Positions 36,970-45,347 of a stretch of DNA of 64,000 bases are shown here, in pieces. The stretch's first letter is position 1, and each line of letters starts with the position of its first letter. The position numbers were made by a program, and so were the translations under genes. The stretch is from Promicromonospora sp. MEB111 (lineage in GTDB: Bacteria; Actinomycetota; Actinomycetes; Actinomycetales; Cellulomonadaceae). The notes below the pieces were generated by a model. The model had not been told where the DNA came from. It saw only the letters and a list, made by a program, of their open reading frames with translations, and ran no database searches. The stretch lies in assembly GCF_030209445.1 (NCBI RefSeq), contig NZ_JARVSD010000005.1, positions 124,001 through 188,000 of the forward strand. The letters run 5' to 3'.

Positions 36970-38241
36970 GTGATCGATCTCCGACTTCTGCGCGACAACC
37001 CCGACGTCGTCCGCGCGAGCCAGGTGGCCCGCGGTGACGACCCCGACCTCGTGGACGCGGCGCTCGACGCCGACGCGCGCCGCCGCTCCTCTCTGACCGA
37101 GTTCGAGAACCTGCGCGCGGAGCAGAAGTCCCTGGGCAAGCAGGTGGCGCAGGCGCAGGGCGACGAGAAGCAGGCGCTGCTGGCCCGCACCAAGCAGCTC
37201 GCGCAGGACGTCAAGCAGCACCAGGCCACCGCGGCCGAGGCCGAGCAGGAGCTCGACCGGGTGCTGTACTCGATCGCCAACGTGATCGAGGGCGCGCCCG
37301 CGGGCGGCGAGGAGGACTTCATCGAGCTCAAGCAGGTCGGTACCCGCCGTGACTTCGCGGCCGAGGGCTTCGAGCCCAAGGACCACCTGGAGCTCGGGGA
37401 GGGCCTGCGCGCGATCGACACCAAGCGCGGCGCCAAGGTGTCCGGGGCGCGGTTCTACTTCCTCACCGGCATCGGCGCGCGGCTCGAGCTGGCGCTGCTC
37501 AACATGGCGATGGACCAGGCCGTGGAGCAGGGCTTCACGCCCATGATCACGCCCACCCTCGTCAAGCCCGAGACCATGCAGGGCACGGGCTTCCTTGGCG
37601 CGCACGCCGACGAGATCTACCGCCTGGAGAAGGACGACCTCTACCTGGTCGGCACCTCCGAGGTGGCGCTCGCGGGCTACCACAGCGACGAGATCGTGGA
37701 CCTGTCCGACGGACCGATGCGGTACGCGGGCTGGAGCGCCTGCTACCGCCGCGAGGCCGGCTCGGCGGGCCGCGACACGCGCGGCATCATCCGCGTGCAC
37801 CAGTTCCACAAGGTCGAGATGTTCAGCTACTGCGCCCCCGAGGACGCCGAGGCCGAGCACCAGCGGCTGCTGGGCTGGGAAGAGGCCATGATGGCCAAGG
37901 TCGAGCTGCCCTACCGCGTGATCGACACGGCTGCGGGCGACCTGGGCTCGTCGGCGGCCCGTAAGTTCGACTGCGAGGCGTGGCTGCCCACGCAGGAGCG
38001 CTGGCTGGAGCTCACCTCGACGTCGAACTGCACCACGTTCCAGGCCCGCCGCCTGGGCGTCCGCGAGCGGACCGAGGACGGCTCGACCCGGAACGTCGCG
38101 ACCCTGAACGGCACGCTCGGCACCACGCGCTGGATCGTCGCCATCCTGGAGAACCACCAGCAGGCCGACGGCTCGGTCCACGTCCCGGAGGGCCTGCGCC
38201 CCTACCTGGGCGGCCTGGAGGTCCTGGAGCCCGTGAAGTAA
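36970..38241 (+). CDS. serS: Seryl-tRNA synthetase
   Basis: A 423-residue class II synthetase charging tRNA-Ser. The N-terminal coiled-coil arm (about residues 30-105, rich in Lys, Gln and Glu) is followed by the catalytic core: motif 2 in [21 protein letters not shown] and motif 3 in [33 protein letters not shown] is the serine-binding loop. The GTG at 36970 follows the large membrane protein gene with a ten-base gap and gives the standard opening [19 protein letters not shown] 19-bp hairpin follows. Confidence 0.97.
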   Translation: MIDLRLLRDNPDVVRASQVARGDDPDLVDAALDADARRRSSLTEFENLRAEQKSLGKQVAQAQGDEKQALLARTKQLAQDVKQHQATAAEAEQELDRVLYSIANVIEGAPAGGEEDFIELKQVGTRRDFAAEGFEPKDHLELGEGLRAIDTKRGAKVSGARFYFLTGIGARLELALLNMAMDQAVEQGFTPMITPTLVKPETMQGTGFLGAHADEIYRLEKDDLYLVGTSEVALAGYHSDEIVDLSDGPMRYAGWSACYRREAGSAGRDTRGIIRVHQFHKVEMFSYCAPEDAEAEHQRLLGWEEAMMAKVELPYRVIDTAAGDLGSSAARKFDCEAWLPTQERWLELTSTSNCTTFQARRLGVRERTEDGSTRNVATLNGTLGTTRWIVAILENHQQADGSVHVPEGLRPYLGGLEVLEPVK

Positions 38242-38268
38242 CCGGGCCGGGCCCCTGGGATCGGCAGC

Positions 38269-38310
38269 ATGTCAGGTGATCGGCAGCACGAGCTGCCGAT
38301 CACCTGACAT
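38269..38310 (+). terminator. 19-bp perfect hairpin after serS
   Basis: ATGTCAGGTGATCGGCAGC (38269-38287) pairs with its exact complement at 38292-38310, loop ACGA. There is no T-tract. GATCGGCAGC occurs once more just upstream (38259-38268), giving two direct and one inverted copy of that decamer. Probably a terminator between serS and the HAD genes. Confidence 0.7.
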
Positions 38311-38370
38311 TCCGCCGATCACGGTCCATCGGTCTGCTGCCGTTCACCGGCGGGTGGGTAGGCTTCCAAC

Positions 38371-39174
38371 GTGCCTCCTGCGACCGATCGAAAGCTCATC
38401 GCCCTCGACATCGACGGGACCCTCGTCACGTACGACGAGGTGCTGTCCGACGCGGCACGCGAGGCGGTCGCCGCCGTCCGTGCCGCCGGGCACCACGTGG
38501 TGCTGGCGTCCGGACGCTCGCTCATCGCGATGACGCCCGTCGCGGCGGACCTCAAGATCGAGGACGAGTGGATCGTCGCCTCGAACGGTGCCGTCACGGC
38601 ACGCATCGACGCGTCCGCGCCGATGGGCTACACCCTGGAGCGCGTCGAGACGTTCGACCCCGAACCGGTGCTGCGCATGCTCAAGGTCGAGCTGCCGCAC
38701 GCACGCTACGCGGTCGAGGATGTCGGCGTAGGCTTCCGGATGACCGAGCTCTTTCCCGAGGGCGAGCTCAACGGGGAGCACCGCGTGGTGGACTTCGAGG
38801 AGCTCTGGGCCGGTGACGTCACGCGCGTCGTCGTCCGCAGCCCCGGGGAGACGAGCGCGGAGTTCCACGAGATCGCAGCGCGTCTCGGCTTCGACGACGT
38901 CACGTACGCCGTCGGCTGGTCCGCGTGGATGGACATCGCACCGCAGGGCGTGACCAAGGCGTCGGCCCTGGAAGTGGTACGCAAGGAGCTCGGCGTGGCG
39001 GCGGAGAACACCGTCGCCGTGGGTGACGGCAGCAACGACATCGACATGCTGCGGTGGGCCGGACGGGGCGTGGCGATGGGGCACGCGACCGAGCCGGTGC
39101 AGGCGGCGGCCGATGCCGTGACCGGTTCGATCGACGACGACGGCGTGGTGGACGTGCTCCGCTCGCTGCTCTGA
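38371..39174 (+). CDS. HAD superfamily (Cof-type) phosphatase, copy A
   Basis: A 267-residue class IIB HAD hydrolase. Motif I is LIALDIDGTLVT (nucleophile Asp), motif II VVLASGRSL, motif III the Lys in GVTKASAL and motif IV VGDGSNDIDML. A C2 cap domain lies between, where substrate choice is made. Such enzymes dephosphorylate sugar phosphates, flavin precursors or PLP. GTG at 38371 is the start with the family-like short leader. The next gene is a diverged paralogue, so an old tandem duplication is likely. Confidence 0.93.
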   Translation: MPPATDRKLIALDIDGTLVTYDEVLSDAAREAVAAVRAAGHHVVLASGRSLIAMTPVAADLKIEDEWIVASNGAVTARIDASAPMGYTLERVETFDPEPVLRMLKVELPHARYAVEDVGVGFRMTELFPEGELNGEHRVVDFEELWAGDVTRVVVRSPGETSAEFHEIAARLGFDDVTYAVGWSAWMDIAPQGVTKASALEVVRKELGVAAENTVAVGDGSNDIDMLRWAGRGVAMGHATEPVQAAADAVTGSIDDDGVVDVLRSLL

Positions 39175-39310
39175 GTCGGGCAGGATCTCGCAAGCGTCGA
39201 CACGGGTGAAAGTTATCCGTGCAAAGGTATGGATCACAGGGCGAATGCCTGTACATTTGGGCGCGATCCGTCGAAGGGTGACGGCGCTCACGGTGCCATG
39301 GGGGTACGTG

Positions 39311-40129
39311 ATGATCCTGGACGACCAATCGGTGTCCATGCGAGTGCGCAACGACGCGCCTCACCTGGTCGCCCTCGACATCGACGGGACCCTGTTGGTC
39401 ACCGGGCAGCCCGTGCCCGGGCCGACGGTTCTGGCCGTGCAGCTCGTGCGTGGCCGGAAGCATCACGTGGTCCTGGCGTCGGGACGGTCGTTGACGGGGA
39501 TCCTGCCCGTGGCCAAGGAGCTCGGCATCACCGACGGCTGGGTGGTCGCCTCCAACGGGGCGGTCACGGCGCGGCTCTGCGCCACGTGCACCAACGGTTA
39601 CATGCTCGAGGACGTCCTGACGTTCGACGTCGGTCCCGTGGTCCGGATGGCACTGAGCCGGTTCCCCGACGTGCAGATCGGCGTCGAGGAGATCGGCATC
39701 GGCTACCGCGTGAACCGGCTGTTCGAGCCGCACGAGGTCAACGGCGCCCAGCGTGTGGTCGGCATCGACGAGCTGGGCATGATGCCCGCCTCGCGCGCGA
39801 TCCTGCGGGGGCCGAACGTGCTGGACCTGCTGGAACCGCTGCGCCGGCACGGCGTGACCGCCACGGAGGCCGGGCCCGACTGGATCGACGTGACCCCGCG
39901 GCACCTGAGCAAGGCGACGTCGCTGGAGAACATCCGCTCCACGCTCGGCGTCCCGCGGCACAACACGCTCGCCGTCGGCGACGGCCTGAACGACATCGAG
40001 ATGCTGAGCTGGGCCGCCCGCGCCGTCGCGATGGGCCACGCTCCTGCCGCCGTGAAGGCGATCGCGAACGAGACCGTGGGCGACATCTCGCAGCACGGCG
40101 TGATCCAGGCGCTCAAGACCCTGATCTAG
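39311..40129 (+). CDS. HAD superfamily (Cof-type) phosphatase, copy B
   Basis: A 272-residue paralogue of the preceding HAD gene. Motif I HLVALDIDGTLLV, motif II VVLASGRSLTG, the Lys in LSKATSLENI and motif IV VGDGLNDIEML are intact. VASNGAVTAR and VAMGHAPAAVKAI are shared with copy A, while the cap differs enough to suggest another substrate. ATG at 39311 (or GTG 39308) is preferred; an open frame from 39206 adds residues without homology. A promoter-sized gap of 136 bases separates the copies. Convergent with map. Confidence 0.92.
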   Translation: MILDDQSVSMRVRNDAPHLVALDIDGTLLVTGQPVPGPTVLAVQLVRGRKHHVVLASGRSLTGILPVAKELGITDGWVVASNGAVTARLCATCTNGYMLEDVLTFDVGPVVRMALSRFPDVQIGVEEIGIGYRVNRLFEPHEVNGAQRVVGIDELGMMPASRAILRGPNVLDLLEPLRRHGVTATEAGPDWIDVTPRHLSKATSLENIRSTLGVPRHNTLAVGDGLNDIEMLSWAARAVAMGHAPAAVKAIANETVGDISQHGVIQALKTLI

Positions 40130-40132
40130 CGC

Positions 40133-40178
40133 CGTGTCAGACGCTCAGGACACTCCGGTGACCTGAGCGCCTGACACG
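40133..40178. terminator. Bidirectional hairpin between HAD gene and map
   Basis: CGTGTCAGACGCTCAGG (40133-40149) pairs with CCTGAGCGCCTGACACG (40162-40178) with one G-T mismatch. It stands between convergent stops and should end both transcripts. Confidence 0.8.
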
Positions 40179-40179
40179 T

Positions 40180-40211
40180 GGGCTCGTCAGCGCGCGGGCT
40201 CGTCAGCGCGC
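40180..40211. repeat. 16-nt tandem duplication at the map stop codon
   Basis: GGGCTCGTCAGCGCGC occurs at 40180-40195 and again at 40196-40211. The second copy contains the map stop codon, so the duplication left the protein end unchanged. Confidence 0.85.
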
Positions 40212-40979
40212 CGTCAGGATGAGCGGGCCGTCCGGCGTGATCGCGATCGTGTGCTCGGAGTGGGCGCCGCGCGAGCCGTCCGCCGAGCGGAGCGTCCAGC
40301 CGTCGGGGTCGGTGAAGATCTCGTCCGTGGTCTCCAGGAACCACGGCTCGACCGCGATCACCAGGCCCGGCTTGAGCGGGAAGCCACGGCCCGCCCGGCC
40401 GTTGTTCGGCACGTGCGGGTCGCCGTGCATGGTGCGGCCCACGCCGTGGCCGCCGAAGTCGGTGTTCACCGAGTAGCCGGCGGCGTGCGCCACCTCGGCG
40501 ATCGCCGAGGAGATGTCGCCGATCTTCTTGCCCGGCTGCGCGGCGGCGATACCGGCCTCCAGCGCCACCTCGGTGGTGCGGATCAGCTTCGCGTCCCGCT
40601 CGGCGCGGGCCGGGTCGGGCTCGCCCACCACGATCGACAGCGCCGAGTCGGAGACCCAGCCGTTCACGGACGCCGCGAAGTCGATCGACAGCAGGTCGCC
40701 GTCCTGCAGCGCGTAGTCGTAGGGCAGGCCGTGCAGCACGGCGTCGTTCACCGAGGTGCAGATGACCTTGCCGAACGGCATCGCGCCGAACGAGGGGTGG
40801 TAGTCGATGTAGCACGACTCGGCGCCCTGGTCGCGGATCATCTTGTGCGCGATCTCGTCGAGCTCGAGGAGGTTCACCCCGACGCCCGCGGCCTCGCGGA
40901 CGGCGAGCAGCACGTCGGCGACGAAGCGTCCCGCCGGGCGCATCTCCTCGATCTCGCGCGGCGTCCTCAGCTCGATCAT
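40203..40979 (-). CDS. map: Type I methionine aminopeptidase
   Basis: A 258-residue dinuclear metalloprotease removing the initiator Met. Metal ligands are visible: Asp100 (LLSIDFAA), Asp111 (GWVSDSA), the His in GGHGVGRTMH, and Glu in AVEPWFLE and HSEHTIAI; His83 in NDAVLHGLP is the substrate-site His. No N-terminal zinc or SH3-binding extension, so type Ia. GAAGGA precedes the ATG at 40979. It stands alone, divergent from the sugar transporter operon. Confidence 0.96.
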   Translation of the reverse strand: MIELRTPREIEEMRPAGRFVADVLLAVREAAGVGVNLLELDEIAHKMIRDQGAESCYIDYHPSFGAMPFGKVICTSVNDAVLHGLPYDYALQDGDLLSIDFAASVNGWVSDSALSIVVGEPDPARAERDAKLIRTTEVALEAGIAAAQPGKKIGDISSAIAEVAHAAGYSVNTDFGGHGVGRTMHGDPHVPNNGRAGRGFPLKPGLVIAVEPWFLETTDEIFTDPDGWTLRSADGSRGAHSEHTIAITPDGPLILTAR

Positions 40980-41115
40980 GTCCGTCCTTCCGTAGGGGCA
41001 CCAGTGATCTGGCGGCACAAGCCTACGTCCCGCCGTCCGCACGCCGTGCGGGAGCGAGCGGCCACCTTGCGCGTGGCGTACCGGGCGTTTCACCCGTCTT
41101 GGACGACGGGTGGGA

Positions 41116-41137
41116 TTGCAACGATTTCGTAATGCAA
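41116..41137 (+). promoter_or_regulatory. TTGCA/TGCAA inverted sites before the sugar importer operon
   Basis: TTGCA (41116-41120) and TGCAA (41133-41137) are inverted half-sites, with another TTGCA at 41155-41159. A 7-1-7 palindrome CCGGCAG-T-CTGCCGG follows at 41198-41212. They lie 56-150 bases before the binding-protein gene; a LacI-type regulator would fit but the spacing is not canonical. The gap 40980-41267 holds no gene. Confidence 0.4.
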
Positions 41138-41267
41138 GGTGATGCTGTATGGGCTTGCATTGGATCGAGAACCACGGTTGCGTTGAGGGCGGGCAACCCG
41201 GCAGTCTGCCGGTCCGTACCCGCAAGTCAGAGGGTTCTGAGCCCACGAAGCAGTGGAGGAGCACGAG

Positions 41268-42662
41268 ATGACTATCCGGATGGCTTCCAAGCGCCGAGCG
41301 GTCGCCCTGGCGGCGACCGGCGCGAGCCTGGCCCTGGTCCTGGCGGCCTGTGCCGACACAGACGACGGCGGGGGCGAGGACGGCGGCGGCGAGGCCACCC
41401 AGGCCACGATCGACTGCGCCGCCTACGAGGAGTTCGGTGACCTCGAGGGCACCGAGGTCAGTGTCTACACGACGATCGTGGAGCCGGAGGCGGAGACCCA
41501 GACGGCGTCGTACAAGCCGTTCGAGGACTGCACCGGCGTCACCATCAACTACGAGGGCTCGCGCGAGATGGAGGCGCAGCTTCCCGTGCGCGTCCAGGCC
41601 GGCAACCCGCCGGACATCGCGATCCTGCCGCAGCCGGGTCTGCTCCAGACGCTGGTCAACGACTACGACGCGGTCCTCCCGGCCCCGGAGCAGGTCGAGG
41701 CCAACGTCGACGAGGGCTGGGCCCCGGAGTGGAAGGAGTACGGCACGGTCGACGGCACGTTCTACGCCGCGCCGCTGGGCTCCAACGTCAAGTCGTACGT
41801 CTGGTACTCGCCCTCGATGTTCGAGGAGGCGGGCTACGAGGTCCCGACGACCTGGGACGAGCTGATGGAGCTCACCGCCACCATCGCCGAGGGCAACGAG
41901 GGCGCCACCCGCCCGTGGTGCGCGGGCGTGGAGTCCGGTGACGCCACCGGCTGGCCGGGCACCGACTGGATCGAGGACGTCGTGCTCCGCACGGCGGGCC
42001 CGGACGTCTACGACCAGTGGTACACCCACGAGATCCCGTTCAACGACCCGCAGATCGTCGACGCGTTCGACACCGCGGGCGAGATCCTCAAGAACCCGGA
42101 CTACGTGAACGGCGGCCTGGGCGGCGTCGACTCGATCGCCACGGCAACCTGGACCGACGCGGGCTACCCGATCCTGGACGGCAACTGCTGGATGCACCGC
42201 GCCGCGAACTTCTACCAGACGCAGTGGCCCGAGGGCACCGAGGTGGCCCCGGACGGCGACGTCTACGCGTTCTACCTGCCGGCGCAGACGGCCGACGAGA
42301 AGCCGACGCTGGTCGCCGGCGAGTTCATCGGCGCGTTCACCGACCGTCCCGAGGTGCAGGCCTTCCAGACCTACCTGTCGAGCGCGGACTGGGCCAACGC
42401 CAAGGCCGCCGCCACGCCGGCCGGCGGCTGGGTGAGCGCCAACAGCGGTCTGGACCAGGAGCTGCTCGCGACGGACTTCGACCGGCTCTCCGCCGAGATC
42501 CTCGCCGACCCGGCCACCGTGGCCCGGTTCGACGCCTCGGACCTCATGCCGGCCGCGGTCGGTACCGACTCGTTCTGGAACGGCATCACCGAGTGGTTCG
42601 CCAGCGACCTGAGCAGCCAGCAGGTCACCGACCGGATCGAGGACTCCTGGCCGTCGAACTGA
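41268..42662 (+). CDS. aglE: Sugar ABC transporter substrate-binding lipoprotein (alpha-glucoside type)
   Basis: A 464-residue periplasmic-type binding protein anchored by lipid. The lipobox is VLAAC after a basic signal (MTIRMASKRRAVALA), followed by a flexible Asp/Gly linker. The mature part has family-1 solute-binding features: INYEGSREMEAQLPVRVQAGNPPDIAILPQPG, SYVWYSPSMFEEAGYEVPTTWDEL and GCWMHRAANF-like binding residues. The pattern resembles AglE, so alpha-glucosides such as trehalose, sucrose or maltose are likely, though not certain. GGAGG eight bases before the ATG at 41268 decides the start. First gene of the importer operon. Confidence 0.88.
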   Translation: MTIRMASKRRAVALAATGASLALVLAACADTDDGGGEDGGGEATQATIDCAAYEEFGDLEGTEVSVYTTIVEPEAETQTASYKPFEDCTGVTINYEGSREMEAQLPVRVQAGNPPDIAILPQPGLLQTLVNDYDAVLPAPEQVEANVDEGWAPEWKEYGTVDGTFYAAPLGSNVKSYVWYSPSMFEEAGYEVPTTWDELMELTATIAEGNEGATRPWCAGVESGDATGWPGTDWIEDVVLRTAGPDVYDQWYTHEIPFNDPQIVDAFDTAGEILKNPDYVNGGLGGVDSIATATWTDAGYPILDGNCWMHRAANFYQTQWPEGTEVAPDGDVYAFYLPAQTADEKPTLVAGEFIGAFTDRPEVQAFQTYLSSADWANAKAAATPAGGWVSANSGLDQELLATDFDRLSAEILADPATVARFDASDLMPAAVGTDSFWNGITEWFASDLSSQQVTDRIEDSWPSN

Positions 42663-42685
42663 CGCCCGGCCCTCGACCATGACGC

Positions 42686-42720
42686 GCGGAGGCGTGGGAC
42701 TTCGAGTCCCACGCCTCCGC
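42686..42720 (+). terminator. Intra-operon hairpin between binding-protein and permease genes
   Basis: GCGGAGGCGTGGGAC (42686-42700) pairs perfectly with GTCCCACGCCTCCGC (42706-42720), loop TTCGA. Located 23 bases after the lipoprotein stop and 65 before the first permease gene, it would lower permease expression or protect the upstream mRNA end. Confidence 0.8.
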
Positions 42721-42784
42721 CGTCCTAGGCTGAGGGCTGGACCAGTCAAGGAAGACCGGACCAGGACAGCGACAGGAGATAGCC

Positions 42785-43771
42785 ATGGACTGGCTGCTGT
42801 ATGCCGGGGATGACACCGGGCACAAGTTTCTGCTGATGATCATCGCGATCGTGCTGTTCGTCGCGCTGATGGGCATCATCCTCTTCGTGGTCGACCGGCC
42901 ACGTAATCCCTCCCGCTGGTTCGTCGGCTTCGGGTTCGTGGGCGCGGCGCTGCTGCTCCTCACGATCGGCCTCGTGTACCCGGCGATCCGCACCATCATC
43001 AACTCGTTCATGAACCGCAACAGCACGGAGTTCGTGGGCCTGGACAACTACATCCGAGCCTTCACCGAGCCGCAGTTCCTCATCGTGCTCGGCAACACGG
43101 CGCTCTGGGTGCTGGTCGCGCCACTGGTCGCGACGTTCCTCGGCCTCGTCTACGCCTACCTGGTCGACAAGAGCCGGTTCGAGGCGCTGGCCAAGGGGCT
43201 CGTGTTCCTCCCCATGGCCATCTCCATGGTGGGCGCGTCGATCATCTGGAAGTTCGTCTACGAGTTCAAGCCCGCAGGCGTGAACCAGACCGGCCTGCTC
43301 AACCAGTTCATCGTCTGGCTGGGCGGCGAGCCGCAGCAGTTCCTGCTCAGCCGGCCGCTGAACACCTTCCTGATCATGGTGGTGTTCATCTGGATCCAGG
43401 CGGGCTTCGCGATGACGCTGCTGTCAGCGTCCATCAAGGCGATCCCCGACGACATCGTCGAGGCCGCGCGGCTGGACGGCGTCTCCGGCGTCGGCATGTT
43501 CTGGCGCATCACCATCCCGAGCATCCGGCCCGCCCTGGTCGTCGTGCTCACCACCATCGCGATGACGACGCTCAAGACGTTCGACATCGTCAGAACGATG
43601 ACGGCAGGCCAGTTCAACACCTCGATCGTGGCCCTGGAGTTCTACGACCAGCGGTTCCGGCAGAACGAGGCGGGCCTGAGCGCGGCGCTGGCCGTGCTGC
43701 TGTTCGTCATCGTGATCCCGGTGATCATCTACAACGTGCGCCAGCAGCGCCTCTCGGAGGATGTCCGATGA
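42785..43771 (+). CDS. aglF: Sugar ABC transporter permease, MalF type
   Basis: A 328-residue permease with about eight helices, two of them in an N-terminal extension as in AglF/MalF-class proteins. The EAA loop that docks the ATPase is DDIVEAARLDGVSGVGMFWRITIP. GLDNYIRAFTEPQFLIVLGNT matches the start of the binding-protein-dependent transport domain. GACAGGAGAT precedes the ATG. It overlaps the next permease by four bases and follows the lipoprotein gene with a hairpin between. No ATPase gene lies nearby. Confidence 0.92.
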   Translation: MDWLLYAGDDTGHKFLLMIIAIVLFVALMGIILFVVDRPRNPSRWFVGFGFVGAALLLLTIGLVYPAIRTIINSFMNRNSTEFVGLDNYIRAFTEPQFLIVLGNTALWVLVAPLVATFLGLVYAYLVDKSRFEALAKGLVFLPMAISMVGASIIWKFVYEFKPAGVNQTGLLNQFIVWLGGEPQQFLLSRPLNTFLIMVVFIWIQAGFAMTLLSASIKAIPDDIVEAARLDGVSGVGMFWRITIPSIRPALVVVLTTIAMTTLKTFDIVRTMTAGQFNTSIVALEFYDQRFRQNEAGLSAALAVLLFVIVIPVIIYNVRQQRLSEDVR

Positions 43772-44697
43772 GCACCGTGAAGACAGCCGACGCGGCACCC
43801 GAGGTGCCCCGGTCGAAGGCCGACATCAGCGGCCGTGCCCGCAAGGCACGCAAGGCGCTGTCCAACCCGTGGGCGAGCACGCTCGCCGTCGTCATCGCCA
43901 TCCTCTGGACCATCCCGACGGTCGGTCTGCTCATCACGTCGTTCCGGCCGGAGCTGGACATCCGGCAGAGCGGCTGGTGGACGGTGTTCGGCTCGGCGTT
44001 CGCCGGCGAGGGTGTGTTCTCGCTGCAGAACTACGAGACCGCGCTGTTCGACGGGTCGACCAACCTGATCGTGTTCTTCGTGAACTCGTTCGTGGTCACG
44101 CTGCCCGCGGTGTTCATCCCGATCACCCTGGCGCTCCTGGCCGCGTACGGGTTCGCCTGGGTCGACTTCAAGGGCGCGGACTTCCTGTTCATCGCGGTGT
44201 TCGCCCTGCAGATCGTGCCGATCCAGATCACGCTCGTGCCGCTGCTGTCGGCCTACGTGGACCTGGGCATCAACGGCTCGTTCTGGACCATCTGGTTGTC
44301 GCACTCGATCTTCGCGCTGCCGCTGGCGATCTTCCTGCTGCACAACTTCATGAAGGAGATCCCGAGGTCCCTGGTCGAGGCCGCGCGGATGGACGGCGCC
44401 GGCCACGTGCAGGTGTTCTTCCGGGTGGTGCTGCCGCTGCTCACCCCGGCGCTCGCGGCGTTCGCCATCTTCCAGTTCCTGTGGGTGTGGAACGACCTGC
44501 TGGTCGCCCTGGTCATGGGTGACCTGAACACGTTCCCGCTCACGGTCCGGGTGGCCGAGCTCGCGGGTTCGCGCGGTGGTGACTGGCACGTGCTGTCGGC
44601 CGGTGCGTTCATCTCGATGATCGTGCCGCTGATCGTGTTCCTGTCGCTGCAGCGCTACTTCGTGCGCGGCCTGCTGGCGGGTTCGGTCAAGGGCTGA
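43768..44697 (+). CDS. aglG: Sugar ABC transporter permease, MalG type
   Basis: A 309-residue permease with six helices. The EAA loop is RSLVEAARMDGAGHVQVFFRVVLP, and the C-terminal VPLIVFLSLQRYFVRGLLAGSVKG is the usual MalG ending. ATG at 43768 overlaps the first permease stop (ATGA). With the preceding permease it forms the membrane channel of the importer. The operon stops here at a compound hairpin, so the ATPase must come from another locus, probably a shared MsiK-type protein, which is common in actinobacteria. Confidence 0.93.
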   Translation: MSTVKTADAAPEVPRSKADISGRARKARKALSNPWASTLAVVIAILWTIPTVGLLITSFRPELDIRQSGWWTVFGSAFAGEGVFSLQNYETALFDGSTNLIVFFVNSFVVTLPAVFIPITLALLAAYGFAWVDFKGADFLFIAVFALQIVPIQITLVPLLSAYVDLGINGSFWTIWLSHSIFALPLAIFLLHNFMKEIPRSLVEAARMDGAGHVQVFFRVVLPLLTPALAAFAIFQFLWVWNDLLVALVMGDLNTFPLTVRVAELAGSRGGDWHVLSAGAFISMIVPLIVFLSLQRYFVRGLLAGSVKG

Positions 44698-44710
44698 CGC
44701 CGCCGTCCCC

Positions 44711-44770
44711 TTCGAGGCCCGGGTCTCTCCGCTCTGACATCGGTCACGGCGGAGCAACCCGGGCCTCGAA
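44711..44770. terminator. Compound hairpin between importer operon and ogt
   Basis: TTCGAGGCCCGGGT (44711-44724) pairs perfectly with ACCCGGGCCTCGAA (44757-44770). The loop contains a second short stem, CTCCGC with GCGGAG, so the element can form an extended or branched structure. It lies between convergent stops. Confidence 0.8.
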
Positions 44771-44772
44771 CG

Positions 44773-45321
44773 TCACCCCGCGATCGCCTCGCGGGCCAGC
44801 AGGCTCTCCTTGACCGGCAGCCCGTAGCGGAACCCGCCGAGCGTGCCGTCCGTGCGCAGGATGCGGTGGCACGGCACGAACAGTGCCGCCGCGTTCATGG
44901 CGCACGCCCCGGCCGCCGCGCGGACGGCCGCCGGCCGTCCGGTCCGGGCCGCGTACTCGCTGTACGTCAGCCGCTCACCGGCCTTCACCTCGCGCAGCAC
45001 GTCCCACGCGTGCGTCCGGTACGGTCCGCTCGCCTGCAGCACCGGGACGCGCCCGGGCGCCCCGTGGTCGCCGTCGTAGTAGGCGCGGACGGCGTCCGCG
45101 GCCTCCGCGAGCAGTCCCGTCGGGTGCGTGTCCCGGACGTCGCCGGACGGGCGCAGGGTGGGGTGGACCAGGGCGAGGAGCGCGTCGACGTCGTCCGTCC
45201 AGCCGGCGGCCAGCACCTGCTCCCGCGTATCGCCCGCGGGGTGCCCGCCGTCGACGGCGGGGACCGCCGCGACGACGACGCTGAAGGGGCCGTCCGGTGT
45301 GGTGAGGGTCGTGGTCTTCAT
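44773..45321 (-). CDS. ogt: Methylated-DNA-protein-cysteine methyltransferase
   Basis: A 182-residue suicide repair protein that takes alkyl groups from O6-alkylguanine. The acceptor motif FVPCHRIL has the active Cys151; LTYSEYAARTGRPAAVRAAAGACAMN is the DNA-recognition helix region, and LGGFRYGLPVKESLLARE the C-terminal helix. The N-terminal half is divergent, as usual. ATG at 45321 follows GGAAGAAC. It lies 26 bases after the Ada/AlkA hybrid gene on the same strand, forming a two-gene alkylation response operon. Confidence 0.95.
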   Translation of the reverse strand: MKTTTLTTPDGPFSVVVAAVPAVDGGHPAGDTREQVLAAGWTDDVDALLALVHPTLRPSGDVRDTHPTGLLAEAADAVRAYYDGDHGAPGRVPVLQASGPYRTHAWDVLREVKAGERLTYSEYAARTGRPAAVRAAAGACAMNAAALFVPCHRILRTDGTLGGFRYGLPVKESLLAREAIAG

Positions 45322-45347
45322 GTTCTTCCTTCCGGGAGATCGAGCTG

